Source: Verrucomicrobiia bacterium (GTDB lineage: Bacteria; Verrucomicrobiota; Verrucomicrobiia; Opitutales; Cerasicoccaceae). Taken from it: a stretch of 64,000 nucleotides of DNA. The notes beneath the pieces were generated by a model, which was not told the origin of the DNA, searched no databases, and saw nothing but the letters and a program-made list of their open reading frames with translations. Positions 1-8,427 of the stretch are shown here, one piece after another (the first letter of the stretch is position 1; each line of letters starts with the position of its first letter). The position numbers and the translations under genes are program-made. The stretch lies in NCBI GenBank assembly GCA_030432235.1, contig JAUIHT010000004.1:434001-498000 (forward strand), read 5' to 3'.

Positions 1-1590
1 CGGCCAGTACTCCCATCGCGTCAGCCGTCGCCAACGTGAAAGCAACAGTCGACGGCCACGCCAGGTCAACAGCGGCACGAGCCCGTGAATCAACAGCCAG
101 AGAGCAAATATGCCGCCGAGAAGAATCCAGATGGCGTAGCGGTCGTACTGCTCCACCCAGCGCAACACGACGTCTCCGGCCAGCCAGGACAAGCCGACAA
201 GGATGGGCGTCCACGCCAGCACGGCCACAGCGAAGTACGGCAGAAACTTGCCCAGAGGCATCCGCAAAACACCCGCTGCAACGTAAGCCGGAAGGCGTGT
301 GCCCGGCACGAAGCGCGAGGTCAGGATGATGACCGCTCCGCGTCGATGATACCAGCGCTCCATGCGCTCGACGGTTTTCGCGGAGACAAACCACTTGAGT
401 GGGGCACGGCTCAGGGCAGGCTTACCCAAATAACCGAGCGCATAGAGCATGAGGTCGCCGATGAATATCCCTACCGCACAAGCGACTATCGCAGCCCACA
501 AGGGAAGCGTTCCCCGCGATGCCAACAGACCTCCGATGATGCAGCTCAGGTCCTCCGAGACCAGCGTTCCCAAGGCCAGCAGTGCCATCAGGAAACCGTA
601 GCCTGGCTCATGCACCGAGGAAGAGAAAGACTCCGGGTCAACGCTCTGCGGCGCAAAGTTTCCCGCCTCCACGCGTCGGACAAACTCTTGCACGGGTGCA
701 GCAAAGGTTTCCGGCTTCATCAACATCTGCAGATGTCCGCCATCGGTCCAGACCCGCTCGGACTGTTGCGCAATACGCGCATGCTCGGCCGCGGCCATCG
801 GCGGAACGAACGCGTCGTCCTTACCATGAATGATGAGCATGGGGCCGTCGAAACGTTCGATGACTCCGCGCAGGTTCCTCTGGTCGGTGTCGTAGAAATT
901 GCGCGCGTAAGCCACGTTGAAGATACCGTGATCCATGTAACCAAAGTGCGGCGTGAAATTTTGCAGGAGCCAAAGCCCGCCGAGCTGCAAGCCGTGCAGA
1001 CCGTGGTTGAGCGCGTAATTGCCCAGCAGCTCGCGCTCTTGCACGCCGATGGCCGAACACATAATCAGCCCCTCCACACGCTGCGGGGCGATGTCCGCGA
1101 CGTTCAGGATAACGCCGCCGCCCATACTGTAGCCGGCAAGGTAGGCCTGCTCAATGCCAAGGGCGTCCATCAACTCCAGCGTGTAGCGGGCACCGGCACG
1201 CACGGAGTAATCGGCGATGCCTATGGTGGAGCCGCCAAAGCCCGGAAGGTCCGGCACGATCAGACGGCAGGTTTGGTTGAGCTCCGGGATAAACCTATCC
1301 AGTGCCATTGAGGCCACCGGGCTACCATGGATGAGGACCACAACGGGCGCGTCCGGTTCGCCGTTGAGCGCGGGCAAATCACGATAGGCTATCTGCACCG
1401 TCTTGCCAGTGGGCGCGTCGCGGTCGTATTCGCGCACTTCCACACGCTGCTGACCGGGAAGCAGTTCACCTTCCGTCGGCACAAAGAGCCGCGCGATGCT
1501 CGACAACACTAGCAGCACAACGAAAGCGATCAGCAGGCGCCGCTTGCGGGAGCGCCGTTGCGCGGTCGCGGTTGCCTCGGGCTTGCTCAT
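1..1590 (-). CDS. Alpha/beta hydrolase fused to a DedA-type (VTT) membrane domain, 3' end outside the window
   Basis: The frame is open from an ATG at 1590 to the window edge (530 residues, no stop). A basic N-terminus and one membrane segment (about 19-37) precede an alpha/beta hydrolase domain: oxyanion-hole HG at 88-89, nucleophile Ser155 in GYSMGG, acid near Asp258 in GKDDA and His286 in DGGHL. From about 330 there are several membrane segments with the DedA/SNARE-associated signature SRFVPGTR near 425-432. DedA proteins are known lipid scramblases or transporters; a tethered hydrolase suggests a lipid or lipid-linked substrate, which is inference. It starts 3 bases after the stop of the NRDE gene, so the two are probably co-transcribed. 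Further C-terminal domains may lie outside the window. Confidence 0.85.
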   Translation of the reverse strand, partial: MSKPEATATAQRRSRKRRLLIAFVVLLVLSSIARLFVPTEGELLPGQQRVEVREYDRDAPTGKTVQIAYRDLPALNGEPDAPVVVLIHGSPVASMALDRFIPELNQTCRLIVPDLPGFGGSTIGIADYSVRAGARYTLELMDALGIEQAYLAGYSMGGGVILNVADIAPQRVEGLIMCSAIGVQERELLGNYALNHGLHGLQLGGLWLLQNFTPHFGYMDHGIFNVAYARNFYDTDQRNLRGVIERFDGPMLIIHGKDDAFVPPMAAAEHARIAQQSERVWTDGGHLQMLMKPETFAAPVQEFVRRVEAGNFAPQSVDPESFSSSVHEPGYGFLMALLALGTLVSEDLSCIIGGLLASRGTLPLWAAIVACAVGIFIGDLMLYALGYLGKPALSRAPLKWFVSAKTVERMERWYHRRGAVIILTSRFVPGTRLPAYVAAGVLRMPLGKFLPYFAVAVLAWTPILVGLSWLAGDVVLRWVEQYDRYAIWILLGGIFALWLLIHGLVPLLTWRGRRLLLSRWRRLTRWEYWP

Positions 1591-1593
1591 GGC

Positions 1594-2325
1594 TCAGGCG
1601 CGCGGATTCAGCGAGACGGTGACTGGCTCGAGGAAACGCGGCTCCGTCGGATGCTTGGGCGCATAGGCTAGTTTGATCTCCTCCGCGGAAGCCTCCACCT
1701 GGCACAGGCTAACCGTCTCGGAGTCATCGCGCTGCATGAAGACCGAATGCGTGGACGCCTCGGGCATGAAGTGCTGATGGAAGGCCTCAAGCTTTTCCGG
1801 CGAGGGATCGGCCTGCCCCGCCACCATCTCTGCAAACAAATGCTGTCGTGTCAGCATAACCTCTTCCGGCATAAAGGACGAGGACGTCACTGGCTGCCGA
1901 ATGGACTCACGCTCGCCGATTTCGAGCGTGTGCGTATCCCAGGTGAAACGCCGGGCGCTGGCCAGCCCGACAGCCAGCAAGAGAAAGCCGTCGTAGTGGC
2001 GCAGATCCATGGCCTCCAACTGTCGCCCGACTTCTCCGGGTGAATCACAAGCGGCGAGGGACTCGACCAGCTTCCCCCGGCTGATACGCGGTGGCAACAG
2101 CGGCGCGGGATTGGCCGGGTACTGGTTGAGCAGGCACAGGGTCAGCGCGTAGTCGTTGACCAACAGCCAGGTACCGCCGCCATCCGGATCGCGCGGGCAG
2201 AGGTAGTGCACGCCGTCCAGGCTGTGCTCACTGGGCGGCAGGCCGGGGCTGCGATCACGCCGCTCGTCACGGCTGAAAAAAAGCTCATAGCGTCCGGCGT
2301 CGCTCCACCAGGTTGCCGTGCACAT
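1594..2325 (-). CDS. NRDE (TANGO2-like) family protein
   Basis: 243 residues beginning MCTATW, with the invariant Cys2 of this family; the signature asparagine-rich motif is degenerate here (FSRDERRDR at about 18-26). Family members resemble N-terminal nucleophile hydrolases and include eukaryotic TANGO2, but the bacterial reaction is not established. The protein has no signal peptide and should be cytoplasmic. It lies between a DinB-like gene (6 bases upstream) and the hydrolase/DedA fusion (3 bases downstream), a probable three-gene operon. NRDE genes beside DinB-like genes are, from memory, a recurring arrangement. The start is supported by the conserved Met-Cys. Confidence 0.75.
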   Translation of the reverse strand: MCTATWWSDAGRYELFFSRDERRDRSPGLPPSEHSLDGVHYLCPRDPDGGGTWLLVNDYALTLCLLNQYPANPAPLLPPRISRGKLVESLAACDSPGEVGRQLEAMDLRHYDGFLLLAVGLASARRFTWDTHTLEIGERESIRQPVTSSSFMPEEVMLTRQHLFAEMVAGQADPSPEKLEAFHQHFMPEASTHSVFMQRDDSETVSLCQVEASAEEIKLAYAPKHPTEPRFLEPVTVSLNPRA

Positions 2326-2331
2326 AAGCGA

Positions 2332-2847
2332 TTACACACGGGCCTGCTGGTACTTCAGCGTCGAGGGGGCGACGCCGAAGCCGGGCTCGGGAGTCACGCC
2401 GAGGTTTCGGCACATGACAGTGATCAGGGCGTAATGATGAACCGTGTGGCTGAGTAAAAACTGCAGCTCGCGCCGGAGCGTCGAACGGCTCCACTCCTCT
2501 TCCGGCAGGGCATAGCTGCCGGTATCCATCTTGACGCGCAGTTCGCGGTCGATGTCACTCCCTTGCAGCTTAAGCAGCTCGGTTGCGATTTCCTCGCTGG
2601 CATTGGCCGCTGCCAGGGGATCCTTCTCAATCGCCGCGTCACGGGCACGTGCATCGTAGTCAATTTCACCGCTGTCGAGACCGCGCAAGAGGCTCCAGTA
2701 GTGGTCCAGATTGTGGCGGACGTGGCCGCCAATGCTGCTGTCAAAGCAATTGGAGTGGCGACGCATGTAGGCGGGACCATCGAGCGTTCGAAGGAGCTTC
2801 ACCCCTTGCAGCAGGATGGCATGACAATCGTTGAGGAGCGAGTCCAT
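2332..2847 (-). CDS. DinB-like four-helix metalloprotein
   Basis: 171 residues, mainly helical, with the DinB/YfiT histidine pattern: a His-rich stretch GGHVRHNLDH at about 40-49 and a later SHTVHHYAL at about 133-141, which supply the three metal ligands. DinB-superfamily proteins include thiol-dependent transferases (bacillithiol or mycothiol S-transferases); the substrate here cannot be read from sequence. It is the first gene of the run DinB-NRDE-hydrolase, with very short spacers. No signal peptide is seen. The assignment rests on fold-level motifs only. Confidence 0.7.
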   Translation of the reverse strand: MDSLLNDCHAILLQGVKLLRTLDGPAYMRRHSNCFDSSIGGHVRHNLDHYWSLLRGLDSGEIDYDARARDAAIEKDPLAAANASEEIATELLKLQGSDIDRELRVKMDTGSYALPEEEWSRSTLRRELQFLLSHTVHHYALITVMCRNLGVTPEPGFGVAPSTLKYQQARV

Positions 2848-2984
2848 GTTAGACCGTATAGGAGCGTGATTACAGGGCGGCGGTTGACGTTACGCAAGCG
2901 CTAAGAACGCCCTGCATTGTTCCATTTCTGTGGCTAATTCAGACGATAGCCCCAGCGAATCCTTACAAGCCCGAAGGCATAAAA
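2848..2984. other. Spacer upstream of the DinB-like gene
   Basis: A 137-base spacer between the 3' end of the repeat-tailed secreted gene and the 5' end of the DinB-like gene. It should hold the promoter of the minus-strand DinB-NRDE-hydrolase run and perhaps the terminator of nothing else, since both genes point the same way. The stretch AGGGCG...CGCCCT around 2875-2913 could form a loose hairpin. No convincing promoter boxes were picked out. Confidence 0.3.
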
Positions 2985-3866
2985 TTAGTTGTTGCCGTCC
3001 TGAATCAGGTTGTTCGGCAGGTCCGGAGTCAGATTCGACGACATGTCCGGGGTAAGGTCGGAAGACATATCCGGCGTCAGATTGGTGGATTCGTCCGGCT
3101 CCAGATTAGACTGCATGTCACCAAGCAGGTTGCTGGACATGTCCTTGGTCAGGTTGTAATAACCGGAGCTCTGGTAGTGCTGGGCCACGGTCTTGCCGTG
3201 GGCGTCCTTGTCCGAGAGGGTCAAGCGCACGGTGTCAGCGGAAGGGTTGAGTTGGTAGAGGTCATCCTGGCCGGAATTTTCAATACGCAGCCCTTCCTGC
3301 TCAAAGCGGATAACGAGCCAACGCTTAGGCAGGCTTTGTTGAGTCAATGGGGTCAGGTCGACCAGCTTAAGTCCGTTGGAGTCCCCACGGCGCAGGACGT
3401 TATTGCGCTGAATGATCTGCGCTGCCTGGAAAACACTTGAGAAGGCACTGGTCTGCGCGACGTCGTCGAAGGTACCGACATATTCTACGCGCAGCGGGCG
3501 GGGTTTGCCCTCAATCTGCATGAGGGCGAAGCTGAGAATCAAGTGCTGCTCGCCGGGATTGGTCAAGGCCGCGCGCATGCCGTCCGCATTGAGGTCGAAA
3601 GCAGCGATGCCCTTGAGTGTTACGTTGGCGCCCTGGGTGAAATTGTTGTCCTCCTGCGTCATGACGAAACCGTCCCCCGCATTGAAGCTATTGAAGTCCG
3701 CCTGCCCAAACCTGTCGGCGGCCTCCAGGGTGCCCTGAAGCGTCATGACCTTCGCGGCTGCAAAATAAGTCGCGGGCGCAGCTTTGTCATTAGCGGCAGC
3801 ACCGTCGGCGAAAAGCGATGACGAGGATACGACGAGAGAAAGGCACAGGGCGGGGATGAATTTCAT
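2985..3866 (-). CDS. Secreted protein with C-terminal octapeptide repeats, unknown function
   Basis: 293 residues from the ATG at 3866, chosen because it opens a clear signal peptide (MKFIPALCLSLVVSSSSLFA); an in-frame start at 3905 would bury it. The body is mixed alpha/beta with no family I recognise. The last 60 residues are about seven octapeptide units of the form D-x-x-S-N-L-T-P (for example DMSSNLTP, DMQSNLEP, DESTNLTP) ending in DGNN. Such tails are usually flexible, acidic and exposed. The gene lies between parB and the DinB operon on the same strand but with a spacer of over 100 bases, so it is probably transcribed separately. Confidence 0.7.
   Translation of the reverse strand: MKFIPALCLSLVVSSSSLFADGAAANDKAAPATYFAAAKVMTLQGTLEAADRFGQADFNSFNAGDGFVMTQEDNNFTQGANVTLKGIAAFDLNADGMRAALTNPGEQHLILSFALMQIEGKPRPLRVEYVGTFDDVAQTSAFSSVFQAAQIIQRNNVLRRGDSNGLKLVDLTPLTQQSLPKRWLVIRFEQEGLRIENSGQDDLYQLNPSADTVRLTLSDKDAHGKTVAQHYQSSGYYNLTKDMSSNLLGDMQSNLEPDESTNLTPDMSSDLTPDMSSNLTPDLPNNLIQDGNN
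2988..3167 (-). repeat. In-frame 24-bp tandem repeat coding an octapeptide tail
   Basis: Seven degenerate 24-base units encode YYNLTK/DMSSNLLG/DMQSNLEP/DESTNLTP/DMSSDLTP/DMSSNLTP/DLPNNLIQ-type octapeptides at the C-terminus of the secreted protein. Units differ at the nucleotide level but the N-L pair and the leading Asp are kept, which suggests selection on the peptide. Confidence 0.8.
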
Positions 3867-3926
3867 AGGACCCGAATCATGATTGGCCACGCCCGGCCTT
3901 GGCAACGTTTTTAACGGGCGCGTGCA

Positions 3927-4937
3927 TCACCCCTCCAGGCCCGTCTTTTCGAGGATGCGCTGAAGGTCGTCGTTGCCGTAGTACTCGATGATAATTTTTC
4001 CGCGCTTGGGCGTGTGCTTCAACAGCACCTTGGTATTCAGGCGCGTCGAAAGCTGCTTTTCCAGATCACGTATGACCGTCGACTCGGCTTCGCCGACCGG
4101 GCGCGAGCCGCTGCTAGCCGCCACACCTTCACCCTTGATTTTGCGGATATGACGCTCGGCCTCGCGCACGCTCATACCGGACTCCAGAATACGCCGTGCC
4201 AGCAGTGAGCGCTGAGCGGGGTCTTCCAGACCAAGCAGCACCTTGGCGTGACCGACCGAAAGCATGCCCTTGGCAATGTATCCCTGAATCTCCCGGTCCA
4301 GCGCCAGAAGGCGCAGGGAGTTGGCAATGGACGCGCGGGGCTTGCCGATACGCTCGGAAACGGCCTCCTGGGTGAGGTCGAAGTCCTTCATCAGGCTGGC
4401 ATAACCAAGGGCCTCCTCAATGGGATTGAGTCCCTCGCGCTGTAAATTCTCGATCAGCGAGATGACCGCCGAAGAGGTGTCGCTAGCCGACATCACGCGC
4501 GCCGCGATGGTCTTGAGCCCGAGCTGCTGGTGCGCGCGCCAACGGCGTTCACCCGCGATGAGCTGGAAAACCTCACCGGCCTCACGCACGACGATCGGCT
4601 GCAATAAGCCCTCACTGCGGATGCTCTCGGCCAAGTCCTTGACCCGCTCGGGGTCCATCTCGCGACGGGGCTGGTAGGGATTGGGCTCGATCCTGGCCAC
4701 CGAAATTTCCCGGTAAGGGCCTTCCGGCACAGGCGCGGGCTTGGGCGCGGGTTTAGGCGCCGACGCCTTCGTGGCAGCTTTTTTCGCGGGGGCTTTCTTG
4801 GCCGCCTTCTTGGCAGCAGCCCCGAAGGTCTTCTTGGTCGCCGCTTTCTTGGCGGCTGGTTGCGGGGCGGAAGAACTGCCGCCGCCGGCAATCAAGCTGC
4901 CGAGGCCGCGGCCGAGTCGGTTGGTTTTAGAGGCCAT
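3927..4937 (-). CDS. parB: Chromosome partitioning protein ParB
   Basis: 336 residues from the ATG at 4937 (MASKTNRLGRGLGSLIAGG, the usual ParB opening; an in-frame start at 4994 would read through a repeat). Residues about 20-75 are an unusual lysine/alanine/proline-rich linker with AAKKA-type repeats, like histone H1 tails. Then come the N-terminal CTPase domain with the GERRWRA motif, a helix-turn-helix region with KPRASIANSLRLL, and a C-terminal dimerisation domain. ParB loads on parS sites, slides as a CTP clamp and recruits ParA and SMC. No parA is adjacent and I saw no match to the canonical parS palindrome in the window. Confidence 0.95.
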   Translation of the reverse strand: MASKTNRLGRGLGSLIAGGGSSSAPQPAAKKAATKKTFGAAAKKAAKKAPAKKAATKASAPKPAPKPAPVPEGPYREISVARIEPNPYQPRREMDPERVKDLAESIRSEGLLQPIVVREAGEVFQLIAGERRWRAHQQLGLKTIAARVMSASDTSSAVISLIENLQREGLNPIEEALGYASLMKDFDLTQEAVSERIGKPRASIANSLRLLALDREIQGYIAKGMLSVGHAKVLLGLEDPAQRSLLARRILESGMSVREAERHIRKIKGEGVAASSGSRPVGEAESTVIRDLEKQLSTRLNTKVLLKHTPKRGKIIIEYYGNDDLQRILEKTGLEG

Positions 4938-5055
4938 GTAGATAAACGATGAAAGATGAGAGATGAAAGATGAAGTTCTAAATGATTGGAGCAACGGCGA
5001 TTTCCAAACCGTAAGTCATTTCATCTTACTGCTTTCATCTTTCTGCTTTTCTTAA
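4936..5055. repeat. Inverted quasi-repeat of GATGAAAG words upstream of parB
   Basis: The spacer between the LysM gene and parB begins with GATGAAAGATGAGAGATG-type tandem words and ends with the complementary series (TTTCATCTTACTGCTTTC, then more of the same), giving an imperfect inverted pair with a loop of about 40 bases. The segment next to the parB start contains CTTTCATCGTTTATCTAC on the minus strand, which also occurs just upstream of alr (56328-56350). Confidence 0.65.
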
Positions 5056-5645
5056 CGTTGGGGCACGAAGATAGTTCTGCCGGCCTGGAGCTGGCTGGGA
5101 TTGGCAATGTGGTTGGCGTTCTGAATATCCCGCACGTTGGAGTTAAATTTCTTGGCGATGCCGGAAAGGGTATCGCCGGGCTGCACCTCGTAGGCGACAC
5201 CTTCCGTGGGGTAATCCTGGGGAAAATTCACCGGCGTTTCGATCTGAGGTGCGATGGACTGGGCCTTTGACAACGCATTCAGGGCATCCTGCATCTCGCT
5301 GGCGAGCTTCTTGATCTGCGCGGAAACCTCGGTGAGGATTTCCTTTTTCAAGGCATTATCGCGGGCAGTCTGGCTTTCCAGGCGCGCGTCAATGGAGGCG
5401 CTGTAGGCCTCGAAACGGGCCAGGAGGGCGTTCTGCGTCTTGACCTGAGCCTCGAGAGTACGGCGCAGCTCCTCGTTCTCGCGCTGCATGACGTCCACGG
5501 CGAGGCTGAGCTTTTGCACGCGCTCGTTGAGGAGCTGCACGTCCTGGTTCATGCGGGCAAAGGCCGTGGCACTCTGCCCGGACAGGGGCGACCACGCCGC
5601 GGCTAGACCGAGGAAAAGAAGCGCCAGAGTGCTACGCTGCATCAT
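5052..5645 (-). CDS. Secreted coiled-coil protein with C-terminal LysM domain
   Basis: 197 residues if started at the double ATG at 5645/5642, where a signal peptide begins (MMQRSTLALLFLGLAAAWS); longer in-frame starts at 5705 and 5699 would misplace it. The middle is a long coiled coil (about 30-120), and the last 45 residues are a LysM domain (YEVQPGDTLSGIAKKFN ... AGRTIFVPQR) that binds peptidoglycan glycan strands. It is therefore probably a periplasmic, wall-attached protein. It lies 5' of parB on the same strand; that pairing is loose because of the repeat-filled spacer. It is divergent from glpK. Confidence 0.8.
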   Translation of the reverse strand: MMQRSTLALLFLGLAAAWSPLSGQSATAFARMNQDVQLLNERVQKLSLAVDVMQRENEELRRTLEAQVKTQNALLARFEAYSASIDARLESQTARDNALKKEILTEVSAQIKKLASEMQDALNALSKAQSIAPQIETPVNFPQDYPTEGVAYEVQPGDTLSGIAKKFNSNVRDIQNANHIANPSQLQAGRTIFVPQR

Positions 5646-5776
5646 GCCCGGTGTTCTTACGGCCTGAGCGCGGTCATTGAAAGTCAAAAGTCGTTTCATA
5701 CACATTACTTATACTTCGACTCGCGTACTCCGGGCTTGTTCAATACGCACGGACCCGTAGTTTCAATGACAACCCC

Positions 5777-7270
5777 ATGAGCCATATTCTTGCCCTCGAC
5801 CAGGGAACGACCAGTTCCCGCGCCCTTATTTTCGATCACGCCGGCCAGATCGTGGCCATGGCCCAGGAGGAGTTCCCGCAGCACTTCCCCCGCTCCGGCT
5901 GGGTCGAGCACGACCCGATGGACATCTGGAACAGCCAGGAAAAAACCGCCCGTGCCGCCCTCAAAAAGGCCGGGCTGGCCGCGAAGGACCTCACCGCCGT
6001 CGGCATCACCAATCAGCGTGAGACCACCCTCATCTGGGAGCGCGCCACAGGCAAACCCATTGGCCCCGCTATCGTCTGGCAGGACCGCCGTACGGCCTCC
6101 TTCTGTGACGAGCTTGAGCGCGACGGCGGCGGCGTGCCCATCGAGCGCAAGACCGGCCTGCGCATCGACCCGTACTTTTCCGGCACGAAAATCCGCTGGA
6201 TGCTCGATCACGTCGACGGCGCACGGGTCAGGGCGGAGAAAGGCGAGCTGGCCTTCGGTACCGTCGACACCTGGCTGCTTTGGCAACTGACCGGTGGCGA
6301 AGTCCACGCCACCGATCCCTCCAATGCCAGCCGCACGCTTCTATATAATATCCACGAGCATGCCTGGGACCCCGAGCTGCTCAAGCTGCTGGACATCCCG
6401 GAGAGCCTCCTGCCGGAGGTCAAACCGAGCAGCGGCATCTTCGGCGAAGGCGCCAAGGGCAGCGTCTGCGAAGGCGTGCCCATCGCGGGCATCGGCGGAG
6501 ACCAGCAGGCCGCACTCTTCGGGCAGGCCTGCTTCCAGCCCGGCATGGCCAAGAACACCTACGGCACCGGCTGCTTCCTGCTCATGCAAACAGGCGACCA
6601 TGCGCAAAAGTCCGAAAACAACCTGCTGACCACCGCCGCCTGTCAGCCCGGCGACGAAGTGCGCTACGCGCTGGAGGGCAGCGTCTTTATCGGCGGGGCC
6701 GTGGTGCAGTGGCTCCGCGACGGACTCGGCATCATCCAAAGCGCGCCCGAGATTGAAAAACTCGCCACCAGCGTGCCGGATAGCGGCGGCGTCTTTTTCG
6801 TACCTGCCTTTTCCGGTTTAGGCGCGCCGCATTGGGACCCCGAGGCGCGCGGCATCATCGTCGGCATCGAGCGCGGCACCACCGCCGCGCATATCGCCCG
6901 TGCCGCCATGGAAGGCATCTGCTATCAGGTGGCCGACCTCCTCACGGCCATGGATGCCGACGCCGAGGTCCCACTTTCCGAACTGCGCGTGGATGGCGGA
7001 GCTTCCGCCAACGATTTGCTGATGCAGATGCAGGCCGACCTTATCCAGGTGCCCGTGGTGCGACCCAAGTGCGTCGAGACCACCGCTCTCGGCGCGGCCT
7101 ATCTAGCCGGGCTGGCCACCGGTTTCTGGAAAGACCTCGACGAAATCGCTGCCCAATGGCAGGTCGACAAGACTTTTGAGCCGAAAATCTCCGCCGCCGA
7201 AGCCAAGGCTCGTCGCCGACAGTGGAACCGCGCCGTCGAACGCTCAAAGCGCTGGACGGAAGACGACTGA
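5777..7270 (+). CDS. glpK: Glycerol kinase
   Basis: 497 residues, the normal length for GlpK. It phosphorylates glycerol to sn-glycerol 3-phosphate with ATP in the cytoplasm. FGGY-kinase signatures are visible: [15 protein letters not shown] at the N-terminus, [16 protein letters not shown], the substrate region [13 protein letters not shown] and the C-terminal nucleotide-binding [12 protein letters not shown] with a GAAYLAGLA helix. No glpF or glpD is next to it; the following genes encode small membrane proteins. It is divergent from the LysM gene with a spacer of about 130 bases that must hold both promoters. Confidence 0.96.
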   Translation: MSHILALDQGTTSSRALIFDHAGQIVAMAQEEFPQHFPRSGWVEHDPMDIWNSQEKTARAALKKAGLAAKDLTAVGITNQRETTLIWERATGKPIGPAIVWQDRRTASFCDELERDGGGVPIERKTGLRIDPYFSGTKIRWMLDHVDGARVRAEKGELAFGTVDTWLLWQLTGGEVHATDPSNASRTLLYNIHEHAWDPELLKLLDIPESLLPEVKPSSGIFGEGAKGSVCEGVPIAGIGGDQQAALFGQACFQPGMAKNTYGTGCFLLMQTGDHAQKSENNLLTTAACQPGDEVRYALEGSVFIGGAVVQWLRDGLGIIQSAPEIEKLATSVPDSGGVFFVPAFSGLGAPHWDPEARGIIVGIERGTTAAHIARAAMEGICYQVADLLTAMDADAEVPLSELRVDGGASANDLLMQMQADLIQVPVVRPKCVETTALGAAYLAGLATGFWKDLDEIAAQWQVDKTFEPKISAAEAKARRRQWNRAVERSKRWTEDD

Positions 7271-7287
7271 GCATCTATGCCAAACCC

Positions 7288-7668
7288 ATGATCAAGCGCT
7301 ACAGTGACCACGCCGCGAACGAACGCACCTACCTGGCCTGGCTGCGGACGGCGCTGGCTATCATCGCCTTCGGCTTTATCATCGAGCGCTTTGATCTGCT
7401 GCTGCACAACCTGAACAAGGTCATCGGCAAACTGGACCCGGAGCACATCAGTAACTCCGGGCGCGACCTGGGCCTGACCCTGGTGGCCATCGGACTCGTC
7501 ATCATGACACTGGCCACGTGGCGATTCCTGCGCACTTACCGGCTGCTCAAAACCGAGGGGGAGGAACCCTTCCGGCCACATCTGGTCGTCGCCCTCGGCA
7601 CCTTGCTCATCATGATCGCGCTGGTGGTTATTTTCTACATCTCGCGCCTGATGTTCCTGGCCGGCTAA
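7288..7668 (+). CDS. DUF202 (YidH-like) membrane protein
   Basis: 126 residues from the ATG at 7288, which gives the typical DUF202 start: a short cytoplasmic segment with ANERTYLAWLRTALAI followed by three membrane helices. An in-frame upstream start at 7222 overlaps glpK and is not needed. The family is inner-membrane and of unknown function. It begins 17 bases after glpK and may be read through from it. Confidence 0.85.
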   Translation: MIKRYSDHAANERTYLAWLRTALAIIAFGFIIERFDLLLHNLNKVIGKLDPEHISNSGRDLGLTLVAIGLVIMTLATWRFLRTYRLLKTEGEEPFRPHLVVALGTLLIMIALVVIFYISRLMFLAG

Positions 7669-7726
7669 GTGTGGTGAAGGACGAATAAGCGTGACGATGA
7701 TGCAGTGACCCGTTTCAAGATATATT

Positions 7727-8308
7727 ATGGCAGATGAACTACAGCACCCCAAAATCGCCGAACTGCTCGGTCTGAGCCCCGAAAAACTGAAAAAGCACGC
7801 CAAAGTCGCGCAAGGTGTGGGCATCGCCTTCATCATCCTGGGCGTACTGGCGGTGTTGCTACCCGGCGTCTTCTCCCTCGGCATCGAGCTGTTCCTGGGC
7901 TGGCTGCTGCTCATCAGCGGCATCATGCAGGTCATTGGCGGCTTTTCCCACATGGGCGCGAAGGGCTGGTGGCTGCAAGTGCTCGCGGGCGTGCTGGCGC
8001 TCATCGTCGGTGGTCTCTTCATCGCCAATCCGCTCAAGGGCGTCGAGTTCCTAACCATGTTCCTGGCCGCCATGTTTTTCGTCAACGGCCTCTTCCGCAT
8101 CTTCTACTGCATGGGCGCTTCCGGTGCTCCCGGCGCTACACTCGGCCTCATCAACGGCATTTTTGGCATCATCATCGGGGGCATCGTATGGGCACAGTGG
8201 CCCAGTTCCTCGGCCTGGTTTATCGGCCTGCTCGTGGGCATCGACATGCTCTTCTTCGGCATCACTCTCCTCTCACTGTCCTCCGCAGTGAAGAAGGAAG
8301 GGAAGTAG
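7727..8308 (+). CDS. HdeD/DUF308 family membrane protein
   Basis: 193 residues with about six membrane helices after a 30-residue cytoplasmic segment. The pattern GVLAVLLPGVFSLGIELFLGWLLLISGIMQVIGGF and its repetition (GVLALIVGGLFIANPLKGV) is that of the HdeD/DUF308 family, named for an acid-resistance membrane protein of E. coli whose mechanism is not firmly known. The stop codon TAG is also the first part of a dispersed repeat (8307-8425). The next gene converges on it. Confidence 0.8.
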   Translation: MADELQHPKIAELLGLSPEKLKKHAKVAQGVGIAFIILGVLAVLLPGVFSLGIELFLGWLLLISGIMQVIGGFSHMGAKGWWLQVLAGVLALIVGGLFIANPLKGVEFLTMFLAAMFFVNGLFRIFYCMGASGAPGATLGLINGIFGIIIGGIVWAQWPSSSAWFIGLLVGIDMLFFGITLLSLSSAVKKEGK

Positions 8309-8425
8309 TGCTTTAGTGCTTAGTGCCTGGTACTTAGTTATGTGGTTGTTGGCTCATAAAGCTTCTACATACCAGCATACCGTTTCTCCGGTCACCAAGC
8401 ACTAAGCACCAAGAACCAGAGTACT
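8307..8425. repeat. Inverted quasi-repeat, AGTGCTTTAGT family, copy 1
   Basis: Between two convergent genes. The left arm is AGTGCTTTAGTGCTTAGTGC and the right arm (8393-8425) carries ACCAAGCACTAAGCACCAAG, so the spacer can fold with a loop of about 55 bases. A second copy with the same opening lies at 52313-52395. In both, the TAG of the upstream gene's stop codon is part of the element. It may act as a bidirectional terminator, although there is no clear T-run. Confidence 0.7.
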
Positions 8426-8427
8426 CC

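Noticed and set aside
85-1311. Long plus-strand open frame of 408 codons
   Set aside because: It is the antisense of the hydrolase/DedA gene, whose frame shows full family motifs; the plus-strand protein is low-complexity Arg/His/Gln-rich.
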